Source: MTP4 sp052056915 (GTDB taxonomy: Archaea > Halobacteriota > Methanosarcinia > Methanosarcinales > Methanosarcinaceae). Taken from it: DNA of 64,000 nt. Positions 53,899 through 62,991 of the stretch are shown here, piece after piece; the stretch's first letter is position 1; every line of letters begins with the position of its first letter. The position numbers were made by a program, and so were the translations under genes. A model generated the notes under the pieces. The model searched no databases. It had not been told where the DNA came from and was given only the letters and a program-made list of their open reading frames with translations. The stretch is from NCBI RefSeq assembly GCF_052056915.1, contig NZ_CP195119.1, positions 806,001 through 870,000 on the forward strand, given 5' to 3'.

Positions 53899-54496
53899 GA
53901 TCAACCCTTTTGTTACCGAGTTTACAATCAATCTCTTTGGAGACCCTTTTCTCGCAAACTGCAAGATTTTTGTCCAGGTCCTTGTTGAACTCATCCTGCA
54001 GGCAGTCGAAAAAGCTTCCGAATACCACATCAGCAGGGAAATTTTTTCTCATACTTTCGCAAGCATTCCCGACACACACTTTAATCGTTTTAGCCGAAGC
54101 ATCGACGCAGCCTTTTAATTCAGAAGCAGATCTCTTATCCAGCTCGAGATCGGCGTCCCTTATTTCCTCTACTGCCTTATTACATGCCTCTTCCATTTTC
54201 TGCTTAAAAGAAGGACCAATCTTCGCCCTGTATTCGTTACTAACGGTCTGCTTAATCGTGATGCACACAGCCTCATCTGAAGCAGTCTCGCAGGCGTCTT
54301 TCAGAATCCTCTCCAGGCACTTCACATCGAGATTATCGAATCCCGCAGTCCTGCACTCACAGATACCAGCCACGAATCCCTTCTTTATACCTTCTCTAAG
54401 ACCTTCTCTGAAGCCCTCATCAATGCCTTCGAGGATTTCCTTAACCATCGTTTCGTAACTGAAGCAATAACCATCCAAAGAAGCCTCTATCTCCAT
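53891..54496 (-). CDS. Cysteine-containing cytosolic protein coupled to the PKD-YVTN gene
   Basis: A protein of about 201 residues I do not recognise. It is helical and charged, with about 12 cysteines spread along its length (GICECRTAG, CLERILKDAC, CVDASAKTIKVCVGNAC, FFDCLQDEF). An early segment has repeated GIDEGFREGLREGIKKGF, giving an amphipathic helix with glycine every four residues. No signal peptide is present. Its stop overlaps the start of the downstream PKD-YVTN gene, whose first 110 residues are cytosolic, so the two may interact; this is inference. I use the ATG at 54494-54496 (a TTG lies one codon earlier). Confidence 0.65.
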   Translation of the reverse strand: MEIEASLDGYCFSYETMVKEILEGIDEGFREGLREGIKKGFVAGICECRTAGFDNLDVKCLERILKDACETASDEAVCITIKQTVSNEYRAKIGPSFKQKMEEACNKAVEEIRDADLELDKRSASELKGCVDASAKTIKVCVGNACESMRKNFPADVVFGSFFDCLQDEFNKDLDKNLAVCEKRVSKEIDCKLGNKRVDHG

Positions 54497-54499
54497 CAA

Positions 54500-55190
54500 A
54501 GTATAACCCCCACATCATGAAATTATAATTTATTACAGGAAGGAATATGGGCCCTGTGAATGAGTTATTAATTTAATATTGAAAACCAAGCACAAACTAG
54601 TGTTTGGGAAAATGTTGAGATTCTTATGCTTATGGTTTTCAGTGCCACCCTTATGCTTATGGTTTTCAGTGCCACCCCACGAACCATCCGGAACCAGCCT
54701 TTAGATCCCGAACTTCTTCCCTTACCTCATTAAATTCAATCTCAAGACTCCCTATATGGTCAACAATGGCCTCCGGATTAGAGTGATATATGAACAGGAT
54801 TTCAGCACGCTCTGTTCAACACGCAAAATGAATGATTTTTTTATATAGTTTTATATTAGTCATATGAAAATTATCAGTATTTAGTGTAGCAGAAAAATAA
54901 GTTCGAAGCAAGGTAGCTGAATAAATTGTAGAAAATGAAAAATAGATTACAAATGTCATTTTAAAAATGTAAAAGGTAAAAAATAAGAGGAAAACAGGTC
55001 ATTCGAAAATGGTATTCACTATTGAGACGGAATTAAGGTTTCAAAAAAGCTGAAGACTAAGAAAAATATAATTAGGATTGAAAGACCATCGAAAAACTTC
55101 CAATTGAAGAACTTCGATCTCTCAATCCGGTTCCAGACTATCAGGCAAAAGATCTCAAAACATGAATATGCGAAATCTTTCGGGGATTAA
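54500..55190. other. 691-bp spacer, largely non-coding
   Basis: AT-rich apart from the 27-bp duplication at 54623-54676. I see no gene, tRNA or clear structure. It marks the boundary between the surface-protein region and the DUF4157 array. Confidence 0.5.
54623..54676. repeat. 27-bp direct duplication, two exact copies
   Basis: The unit begins cttatgcttatggttttcag and ends tgccacc; the two copies are adjacent and identical. Confidence 0.9.
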
Positions 55191-56189
55191 TTAATCGATA
55201 TCAGGCAGTTCGAACTCCGCAATCACCGGCGCATGGTCAGATTCCGGAAACTTCGTCTCTGTCGCAAAAGCAATCGATTCGTCATGCAGCAGCTCATTAT
55301 GCACCTCGGAACCCTTATAATGTGCCAGCATACTTCTCGACACCAGCAGGTGGTCAAGCATCCTCCCCCTGCCCCGGTGGTAAAGCGAAAAACGGGCTGA
55401 TTCGGGGATGCTCATTTCACAGGGCAGCATGACGCGCTTTGCCAGCCCGCCGTTGCCCGTATTTTCTACCTGCCCCCGGATGGCTTCCACAGGCACCTCA
55501 TCAAAGTCCGCATTGAAGTCCCCGCAGACCACGATCCAGGCGGCTTCGTCTTTTTTGAAGAGCTGGTCAATCAGCATGCGGGTCTCCAGGGCCTGTCCCA
55601 CCCTTTTCATGGAAGAGAGGAAAAAGCCCTCTGCCCAGGCGGAGGCGTTTTTCCATGTGTATCGGTCTAATTTCTGGCCCTTTATGTTCGTGGCCAGCCT
55701 TGACTTTAAATGGAGGTTGATAACATCCAGAATCCTGTCTCCAACACTGATTCTGGCATGAAGGATCGGCCTCTCCCAAGTAACTTTTATGGTTTTTTGC
55801 TCTTCTCCTTCTTCCCTCTCCTCCATTACCAGTCTGTAATGGGGGGCAGGAGCATAATAGTGCCTGTACTGGTGGTGTTCCTGGATCTCGTAGCGGCTTA
55901 AGATTACAAGATTGCGCTTATCACATACCTCTGACCCATCCCCTATCATGGTGGAGACCCTGTGAAAACCGGCGTACCGGGTATCCCGAAGAAGGGAGTC
56001 CAGAGCCAGCAGGCGTCGGGGCTGGCCTTCCTCTTCCTGCCCATGGATCTCCTGAAGGCAGAGGATGTCGGCATTAATTCTCTCCAATTGCGGACGAATC
56101 ACGGCTATGCGCTCTTCCAATGTCGGTTCTTTGTTAGACTTTTGAAAATCAAGGTTTTCAAGGTTAAAGGTTGCTATGCGTAGTTTCAA
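55191..56189 (-). CDS. Endonuclease/exonuclease/phosphatase (EEP) family protein, no signal peptide
   Basis: A 332-residue metal-dependent phosphoesterase: RIATFNLENLDF at the start, ADILCLQEIHGQEEE (metal Glu), DVINLHLKSRLA, VVCGDFNADFDEVP (catalytic Asp-x-Asn) and SDHAPVIAEFEL (Asp-His) at the end. It could cut DNA, RNA or another phosphodiester. The start is a TTG with a near-perfect AGGAGGT site 6 nt upstream, suggesting strong translation. No export signal is visible. It is the last gene of the minus-strand DUF4157 array, so it may be a cargo effector or an unrelated nuclease. Confidence 0.88.
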   Translation of the reverse strand: MKLRIATFNLENLDFQKSNKEPTLEERIAVIRPQLERINADILCLQEIHGQEEEGQPRRLLALDSLLRDTRYAGFHRVSTMIGDGSEVCDKRNLVILSRYEIQEHHQYRHYYAPAPHYRLVMEEREEGEEQKTIKVTWERPILHARISVGDRILDVINLHLKSRLATNIKGQKLDRYTWKNASAWAEGFFLSSMKRVGQALETRMLIDQLFKKDEAAWIVVCGDFNADFDEVPVEAIRGQVENTGNGGLAKRVMLPCEMSIPESARFSLYHRGRGRMLDHLLVSRSMLAHYKGSEVHNELLHDESIAFATETKFPESDHAPVIAEFELPDID

Positions 56190-56384
56190 GGTGTTACCTC
56201 CTGAAGATAAACTGAAATTTTAGATCACAATGAACGGAGAATGAATAACCCTGGTATTAAAATCAAAAAGAGATCTCATCCGTGACCTGCATGGTGCTAT
56301 AAAAAATACCTTTGAAATTCGGCATCGAATATCGAGTGTTTAGCTATTGCCCGAAACTCCTCTCCTTACATTGAGAGCTGCTTC

Positions 56385-56660
56385 TTATTTGCTTAAAAGC
56401 TTCTGCACCACAGCCGAAAGAATCGGCCCTACCTGATCGATCACCTCCGACGAATAGATCCATCCGCTGCCCCCGTGTCCTCTAACCATGATTGCCTTTC
56501 CTTTGTACTCGGTCAAGTCAAGTTCGGCGGACTCTGGAGTTTGGGCTTCCTGCATTTGTATACGAGTCAATCAAACAGTGGTGCCAGAGAGGTCTTCCGG
56601 CCGTAAAAGCCGGAGCTGTCCGTTCTTCACTATTCCCAAAAACTGGTTATTTTCGTTCAT
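56385..56660 (-). pseudogene. Small gene interrupted by an in-frame TGA
   Basis: An ATG at 56658-56660 with a strong GAGGAG site opens a frame of 29 codons (MNENNQFLGIVKNGQLRLLR...), then a TGA at codon 30. The same frame continues for 61 more codons to a TAA (ESAELDLTEYKGKAIMVRGH, then GWIYSSEVIDQVGPILSAVV). The two halves read as one protein of about 90 residues with a small beta-barrel look (MVRGHGGSGWIYSSEV). The TGA may be a TGG or CGA mutated to stop, or it may be suppressed. No family is recognised. It lies between the decayed peptidase gene and the EEP gene. Confidence 0.55.
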
Positions 56661-56787
56661 CACATACACTCCTCATAAATTTCCTGTTTCCTATGGCACA
56701 GGTGTCCTCAGGTAACAGAGTCAGTTTCCTATTACATCCCGGCCGGTACTTCACAGGATCAGGATTTTATTGAAATGAAGTTCCGGG

Positions 56788-57642
56788 TTAACGCCTGCTC
56801 CCCTTTTGAATTTCGGCAGCACAATCTCTGCAACTCAACGTGCCCCGAAACACCATATTGGCAAATTGAGCGTAGGTATCAGGATTCCGCATGGCCCTTT
56901 CGGGAGGCAGGGTTAAGTATTCCGGCTCGCCGAGGTAAACTTCAGCCCCGCAAAGGAACCCACGTATATGATGTGCAGCTTCGTGGACGAGCGCACGCGC
57001 TCTCTGTTCACAGGTAAGGCTAACAAAATAGGGGGCGCAAAGATGCACGTCGTTACCAGGAGTGCCGCAAACCGTGAAGCCGCCGGTGAAACCCTCGCAG
57101 CTATTCGGGACATCATTGTGGCAAATATAGAGGACTGGAGCATTCAATTCTGACTCGATCCGGCGAAAATTATCCAGAACCCTTGCAGCATTTTCAGCCG
57201 ATGCGGTATGAAAGTTAACGTTGAGCAGGTCGAGAATCCAGCCGCTGGTGACTCCCCCCTGGCAATCGGCGGCAGTTCGGCAAGCAAAGCACCTACCATC
57301 TGTCTGGCATGTCTCAGCGGGTCCTGGAGTTTACATCGATGGAACCCGCTGCACTCCGGGCTGAAGGCCGCAAGCCTCTGAATTCCCGGCGTAGTTCTAC
57401 TTATTTAGCATGAAAGTTCCGGGGTACTTTCATTTTTTGTGCCTGTAATTCGGGAATTTCGTGTGCGTTTTATCGGAAAGAGCCAGCTTCTGGACTGCCT
57501 GATTACCTGCAGTTCTCTGGAGGAACATTATTTTCTCAGCAGGAGTATTAAATGGATGAGATAATCTGGGTCTTTGAATTCTATAATGCATATTCCTACT
57601 CTTTGATTCAGATACTTTAGCATATATGGCTAATCTACCCAT
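56788..57642 (-). pseudogene. Decayed DUF4157 gene keeping a HEXXH (M35-like) peptidase domain
   Basis: At the 5' end (57430-57642) a 70-codon frame with a good ribosome site carries the motif NTPAEKIMFLQRTAGNQAVQ, shared with the intact DUF4157 genes, and then stops. The DUF4157 core that should follow is missing. From about 57370 a second reading resumes (IQRLAAFSPECSGFHRCKLQ), shifts frame near 57290, and continues as GGVTSGWILDLLNVNFHTAS and DVHLCAPYFVSLTCEQRARA to a zinc motif LVHEAAHHIRG and NPDTYAQFAN. That pattern fits the lysine-specific M35-like peptidase domain seen in other DUF4157 proteins. Deletion plus frameshift make it a pseudogene, unless the 56788-57147 piece is still expressed. 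Confidence 0.7.
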
Positions 57643-57726
57643 CCTCTCACCCTATTAATTTCTTTATAATTCCAAAAGAGTATAGATATTTACTAAACAC
57701 TAAATTTTCACAGCGACCTTTGACCA

Positions 57727-59805
57727 TCATAATCTGCTCTCCACCCAATCTAAGAACCTTTCTGTGATCTCCCAGGAGTATTGAAGTAATTTCATGCCCT
57801 GTAGGACCCCTATGGCAAAGGGTCGGCGTACCAGTCCAAAATAGAAGGTCCTAGCAAAGGATTCCACACGAACCCGGATAGGAAGAATAAGAGATGATTT
57901 GTTGGTGATACTTCTACCCGAAATGCGCCCACCCAATGCTTGGGCAAAGCACCGGAAGCGGTTTGTACGTGTCCTTCCTACCGGGGTTGCCGCAGCAGTA
58001 TAGTATTGATGCAGGATCTGGGAAACAGGTGCTGAGATAGAGGGAATCCTAGTCTGTGGAGTTTCGGCACAAGCAATCCCTGTAAGCCCCTTTCTGATAA
58101 CGTAGCTGTCTATATCACCCCTCAGATCATCAAAACCAGCGTATCGGCCGGCCTGACCGTAATAATAGGACCAGGGGTGCAGTATCCCGCTATCTACTTC
58201 GTCATGTACCCTGTGAGCAGCTGCCGAGCCCAGATCTCCTCCCCAAGTGGCAAACTCCTCGTTGGGCATATTGACTACAGGATTGGGACCGAAAACCTCT
58301 AACTCCACTGTGGGTGTGGGACAGAGCATGGATTCCAGACCGGTAAATACATGTCCCATATCAGTACCTGAGATCACATTGGAGTTGCGCAGGGACTGGA
58401 AGAGCGTATTCCCCAGGGTTGTCCGGGGGTCAGGAATGTTAAGTCCGCAAGGTATCACATTCTGCCAGAACCTTGTCCTTGTGCGCGACCATGGTTCATG
58501 ACCATAATAGATCTGTCTCATAAGGGAGAGCATCTGACGGGGGGAATAACCAGGGAATGCCCTTTCTGCGCATCGAATCAGGCCGACATACTGGACAAAT
58601 GAGGCTGCCTGTGAGGGAATAACAGATGGAGCACAGGGATCTATTATTATCTCCTCACCCTCAATAACAGTCCTTAATTTTATGATAACACTCCGGTTCC
58701 GCGCGCGTCCCGCCTGGCTGGCGTTTGAATCCACACAATCATGTAAGGGTGCGCCGCCACGAAGTGTTCCCCGGCTCCTGATAGTCCCGGGCAGGAAGTC
58801 CCACACACTCTGTGCCCGTTCCCGGCGCAACGTCCTGTTTCTTACATCAGGGCCAATACAATCTGAGTAACCAGCGACCTCATAGCGCAAGGTGGGGTCA
58901 GATTCCAGGCTGCGTATTATCAACTGCATGGTGGAATGGTCCCTTACTGACTGTTTCAGGCGGGCACTGTCCACAGCAAAGTCTGTGATGACATATTCAT
59001 AGGTGCTGGTGGTCTCAACATTACCTGCCGACCTCCTAGACGCTGAAACTTCACCCGGGTTTCTGGTGGGACAATCTATTCCCATTTCGCACACAAAGCG
59101 CTGAATATATCCACCTTGGTCGGCACCTTGCTGTACGGTATGGGTTAATTCATGTGCCAGCAACTGCCGTCCAGCTGTAGTCCCGGGTACATACTGTCCT
59201 GCTTCGAATACGATATCGTTACCAACTGTGAATGCACGTGCATTCACTGCCTGAGCTGCCTGTTCATCAATATGTACCCTGACCTGGCTAAAATCATAAC
59301 CAAAGCGCGGCTCGAAAAAGCTCCGTTCAGATTCAGCCAGAGGTTGACCGCCACCCCTGATAGCGTTGATACGAGATTCGAGACCCGGTGTGGTTTCAGC
59401 ATTCTGCCCCGATATTTCTTTGGTTTGGAGAAGTTCCTCTTTTTCTTCTTCCTCTTTTATCGGTTGCCGCCTCAGTTTCTCTTCCTCACACCCGGGGCAA
59501 GTCCTCTGGATGGAAAGTGTACCACTGGACGCTGCCTGCGGCTCAGGCATGCTCATGACCTGCTCGGCCACCCGATCAGCTTCCTGTTCGTAGATATCGT
59601 TGGGCTGGCCTACTCTGAGCTTAGCCTGTAAAGCTCCTGATTTGATCAGCCTCTGGACTGCCTGATTGCCAGCAGTTCTCTGAAGGAACATGATTTTCTC
59701 AGCAGGTGAGTTTACAGATCTGCAGCCATTATTTCGGGACTGAGAAATCGAATTGACGCTTTTATCATTCTGCGTCTTTGCATGGACTTTGCATGCACTC
59801 TCCAT
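57727..59805 (-). CDS. DUF4157 protein with OmpA-like domain and unknown C-terminal domain; putative eCIS cargo
   Basis: A 692-residue protein without a signal peptide. Residues 1-55 are the shared N-terminal module (MESACKVHAKTQ..., ending EKIMFLQRTAGNQAVQ). Then come QPNDIYEQEADRVAEQVMSM (DUF4157 entry), a CPGCEEEK motif with an acidic linker, and the DUF4157 core FFEPRFGYDFSQVRVHIDEQ to LLAHELTHTVQQ (HEXXH at about 218-222). An OmpA-like domain follows (about 270-385; YEVAGYSDCIGPDVRNRTLR, SVIIKL). The C-terminal 300 residues (DMGHVFTGLESMLCP, YYYGQAGRYAGFDDLRGDID) are not recognised and may be the effector part. DUF4157 proteins are repeatedly found in contractile injection loci. Confidence 0.82.
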   Translation of the reverse strand: MESACKVHAKTQNDKSVNSISQSRNNGCRSVNSPAEKIMFLQRTAGNQAVQRLIKSGALQAKLRVGQPNDIYEQEADRVAEQVMSMPEPQAASSGTLSIQRTCPGCEEEKLRRQPIKEEEEKEELLQTKEISGQNAETTPGLESRINAIRGGGQPLAESERSFFEPRFGYDFSQVRVHIDEQAAQAVNARAFTVGNDIVFEAGQYVPGTTAGRQLLAHELTHTVQQGADQGGYIQRFVCEMGIDCPTRNPGEVSASRRSAGNVETTSTYEYVITDFAVDSARLKQSVRDHSTMQLIIRSLESDPTLRYEVAGYSDCIGPDVRNRTLRRERAQSVWDFLPGTIRSRGTLRGGAPLHDCVDSNASQAGRARNRSVIIKLRTVIEGEEIIIDPCAPSVIPSQAASFVQYVGLIRCAERAFPGYSPRQMLSLMRQIYYGHEPWSRTRTRFWQNVIPCGLNIPDPRTTLGNTLFQSLRNSNVISGTDMGHVFTGLESMLCPTPTVELEVFGPNPVVNMPNEEFATWGGDLGSAAAHRVHDEVDSGILHPWSYYYGQAGRYAGFDDLRGDIDSYVIRKGLTGIACAETPQTRIPSISAPVSQILHQYYTAAATPVGRTRTNRFRCFAQALGGRISGRSITNKSSLILPIRVRVESFARTFYFGLVRRPFAIGVLQGMKLLQYSWEITERFLDWVESRL

Positions 59806-60006
59806 TTAGATCCCATCCGTCAATTTTTCTTGTAATTTATCATCCTTCATCTATACAAGAACCAGCTTTATGCAAAGAAAATTGAAGAATTACAATTTTA
59901 GTTATTAAAAAGCACAGTGAGGGGGCCAAATTGTGCGATTGTCAAGACGCACCGGCTGTCAGAGCGGGTGTCATGGCTGCCCTTTCAGCTCGCAGTAGAT
60001 CAATTG

Positions 60007-61070
60007 TTAGCCGCCTGCAATCTCTAGCCTGCACCCACATCTGTCCTCCCACATCGTCTCGGCCTGCTCTTCGGAAGACGTGTAACACACTGTAGCCTTC
60101 CGACTTCGGAATGCGAAAACCAGTGTCCCGTTAGGAAGTCTCTCCTCCTCATAATCAAACCTGAGGGTGAGATCTCCGATGACATTACTGAAACACGTGG
60201 TCTCCGCTTCAATGCCAGCCCTGTGAGCCGGATCGAATTCGGCAGCGCTGAATGTCGTGCCGAGCCTCCGTGTTATAGTTTCAGACACGTGCACGCCCCA
60301 CCAGCAGATGAATGAGTTTCATCTTAAAGCTTGTATTGTCGCTGGTCAGCAGATCATCAATATCGACATAGCCAAGATCGAAATAATCTATCAGTACATT
60401 TTGCCCAGCCACCCTACCTGCACTCGTTATTAGCCGCATCGGGATAATCGCACCTCCACGAATGAGACCAGTTATCTGCCGATCAAAATGTGTCAGGAAA
60501 TCCTCATTTAACACCTGATATCTCAGCACAGTTCTGTCTAAACAGTATCTTATGGCAGCAAATTGCGCGTTTAGTCGATCAACACCTAGCACCGATCTGC
60601 TGTACGATTCAACCATTGAACCTTTATTTCCCTCTGAATGTGCGAAACATTTGCTGAGCTACTTTATACAGTCTGCATAAAGTGTTGTTCCCAATTTCAC
60701 GCTGTATTATAGAGTTGTATGGTGAGATCGGATACGCACTTCGCTGTTGGACTATATGTATCAGCTCATGTGCAAGGAGCCTTATCCCGTGTTCTATTTC
60801 AGGCGCATACTTCCCCTCTCCAAACACCATATCCTGCCCCACTGTAAACGCCCGCGAATTCACCGCCCGAGCAGCCTTCACTGCCATTGAATCCGTCTGC
60901 AGTCGTACCTGGCTAAAATCATAACCAAAACGCGGCTCGAAATAGGCGCGTTCGCTTTTAGAAAGGGGAATGCCTCTACTTTAAAAAGCATTGATATGCT
61001 CTTCCAGATCAGCAGTAACCTAACCCGCTTGATCAGATTCCATTTTGGGATAGACAATTTCCTCTTCCTT
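60007..61070 (-). pseudogene. Decayed DUF4157 gene with two nonsense codons and frameshifts, fused to the 601-aa gene
   Basis: Directly after the stop of the 601-aa gene (61071), the same frame goes on: KEEEIVYPKMESDQAG, TAG, VTADLEEHINAF, TAA, then SRGIPLSKSERAYFEPRFGY and LLAHELIHIVQQ to a stop at 60624. It aligns piece by piece with the intact copies, so its start and CxxC region were deleted. The C-terminal effector-like part follows in another frame (60281-60616; RGGAIIPMRLITSAGRVAGQ). It shifts again at a GGGG run near 60285 and ends as DPAHRAGIEAETTCFSNVIG and NGTLVFAFRSRK. The first part of the C-terminal domain has its own ATG and a weak AAAGG site, so partial expression is possible. 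Confidence 0.75.
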
Positions 61071-62876
61071 TTACTCTCTCGACCCGGTCTGGTGCTCAGG
61101 TGGAGTTGGCGGTCCACCGATCGCCGCGGGAGAACTTCGACCGAAACCCAACTCCGGCAAAAGCGCACCGACGTCAAAATGGAAGGCGGCCATCCAGGCA
61201 TTGCGCGACCAATTCAGTTCGACGCTTAACTCGCTCACGCCGGGGATAGGGAAGGCTATCCCATTAAATCTCTCAAGAAGCATCTGCTGAATCGCCGGTT
61301 CCCTGGCCAGTATAGATACCGAATAAAGCACCCCTGTGACGTTCAAAATACCCATGGAGATAAAGGCAGCACGTTCCCCTCTGTTTAAACTATCCCAATA
61401 GTCTAGAAACATGGTCTGTAGTCCTTGCACAAGCAATGGAACCGCTGGGTCAGCGGCGACGATGCGAAACACATCACGTAGGGTTCCACATGGCGCCTCC
61501 GGGTCAAGGCAGATCGGTGCCAATGGAGTTACCGACGGTGGTTCAGCACCCACCTCAGGTTCAGCACCCACCTCAGGTTCAGCACCCACCTCAATAGCTT
61601 CTGTCGGCGAGGGCATCGTAGGAGCCACAGGTTCAATCTGGGACAACCCCTGTCGTATTACCTCCAAATCCAGTTGCTGTTCGATACCACTCAGGATTGA
61701 TGTTGTAACTATGGTTATCTCAACACGCCGGTTTTGAGCTCGCTGTCGCTCCAGCTCTGTTCCTCCTTGTGCTGTCTCTTGTAATGCTGGCATAGACTCG
61801 CCGAAGGCCTGGCCTCCAACTTGCAGGTTGTTTCGGGCGGTACTCAATATGGCGATTACCGTTTGTCTGCGCAACTCCGAAAGCCTCTGATTGTAAACCT
61901 CTGAGCCCTCTGCTGATGCATGCCCCTCTACTACAATAGCTGGTTGATCCATAAAGCGCATCTGAGTTGCCAGCTCTCTTACTGCTGCGAAGTTTGAAGC
62001 ATCAAGTAAAAAACTACCCTGTCCAAAATAGACAGTAGCACCCATTGCCCAGGGTCTGCGAATTATAATTGGCCCTGGGATGTTCGAGCCTAGGAGGTTC
62101 AGTCTCTCGGTCTGAGTTTCGGGATCAACAGCTTCCGGTACACGCATAATTGGAGTTGTGGTTTCCAGCCCCTCAGACACCATACTTTGCTGAAGAACGT
62201 GTGTTAACTCATGAGCCATCAACTGTCGTCCTGGTGCTACTGACAGATCATACTCCCCCGCCCCAAATACTACATCCTGCCCAACTGTAAACGCCCGCGC
62301 ATTCGCCGCCCGCGCCGCCTCCGCTGCCCGAGCATCCGTATGCAACCGCACCTGGCTGAAATCGTAACCAAACCGCGGCTCGAAAAAAGCCCGCTCCGAC
62401 TCTGCCAGAGGCTGACCGCCACCCCTAATTGCATTGATACGAGATTCGAGATCAGGTGTGGTTTCAGCATTCTGCCCCGATATTCCTTTGGTTTGGAGAA
62501 GTTCCCCTTTTTCTTCTTCCTCTTCTACCGGTTGCCGCCTCAGTTTCTCTTCCTCACACCTGGGGCAAGTCCTCTGGATGGAAAGTGTACCACTGGACAC
62601 TGCCTGCGGTTCAGGCATGCTCATGACCTGCTCAGCCACCCGGTCAGCTTCCTGCTCATAGATATCGTTGGGCTGGCCAATTTTGAGTTTAGCCTGTAAG
62701 GCTCCTGATTTGATCAGCTTCTGGACTGCATGATTGCCTGCAGTTCTCTGAAGGAACATTATTTTCTCAACTGGTGAGTTTATAGATCTGCAGCAGCCAT
62801 TATTTCGGGACTGAGAAATCGAATTGGCACTTTTATTGTTCTGCGTCTTTGCATGAACTTTGCATACACTTTCCAT
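61071..62876 (-). CDS. DUF4157 protein with OmpA-like domain and repeat linker; putative eCIS cargo
   Basis: A 601-residue paralogue of the 692-residue protein. The first 220 residues are almost the same, from MESVCKVHAKTQ through EKIMFLQRTAGNHAVQ, CPRCEEEK, and FFEPRFGYDFSQVRLHTDAR to LMAHELTHVLQQ (HEXXH at about 222-226). The OmpA-like domain lies at about 275-395 (VYFGQGSFLLDASNFAAVRE, VVEGHASAEGSEVYNQRLSE). A linker has three EVGAEP-type repeats from a 21-bp DNA repeat, then a 130-residue C-terminus (AFISMGILNVTGVLYSVSIL, ELNWSRNAWMAAFHFDVG) that is not recognised. No signal peptide. AGGATTGG precedes the start. It lies 115 bp from the 236-aa gene upstream. Confidence 0.82.
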   Translation of the reverse strand: MESVCKVHAKTQNNKSANSISQSRNNGCCRSINSPVEKIMFLQRTAGNHAVQKLIKSGALQAKLKIGQPNDIYEQEADRVAEQVMSMPEPQAVSSGTLSIQRTCPRCEEEKLRRQPVEEEEEKGELLQTKGISGQNAETTPDLESRINAIRGGGQPLAESERAFFEPRFGYDFSQVRLHTDARAAEAARAANARAFTVGQDVVFGAGEYDLSVAPGRQLMAHELTHVLQQSMVSEGLETTTPIMRVPEAVDPETQTERLNLLGSNIPGPIIIRRPWAMGATVYFGQGSFLLDASNFAAVRELATQMRFMDQPAIVVEGHASAEGSEVYNQRLSELRRQTVIAILSTARNNLQVGGQAFGESMPALQETAQGGTELERQRAQNRRVEITIVTTSILSGIEQQLDLEVIRQGLSQIEPVAPTMPSPTEAIEVGAEPEVGAEPEVGAEPPSVTPLAPICLDPEAPCGTLRDVFRIVAADPAVPLLVQGLQTMFLDYWDSLNRGERAAFISMGILNVTGVLYSVSILAREPAIQQMLLERFNGIAFPIPGVSELSVELNWSRNAWMAAFHFDVGALLPELGFGRSSPAAIGGPPTPPEHQTGSRE

Positions 62877-62991
62877 TCAGAACCAATCCTTCAATTTTCT
62901 CCGTTGATTTATCATCTTCTTAGTACACAGATCAACTTTATTCATATGAAATGGAAGAGTTGAAATTTTAGTCATATACAGAAAAAGCGGT

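Noticed and set aside
56492..57153. Plus-strand frames over the decayed peptidase and the TGA-split gene
   Set aside because: Antisense of minus-strand pieces that carry the zinc motif and the shared head motif.
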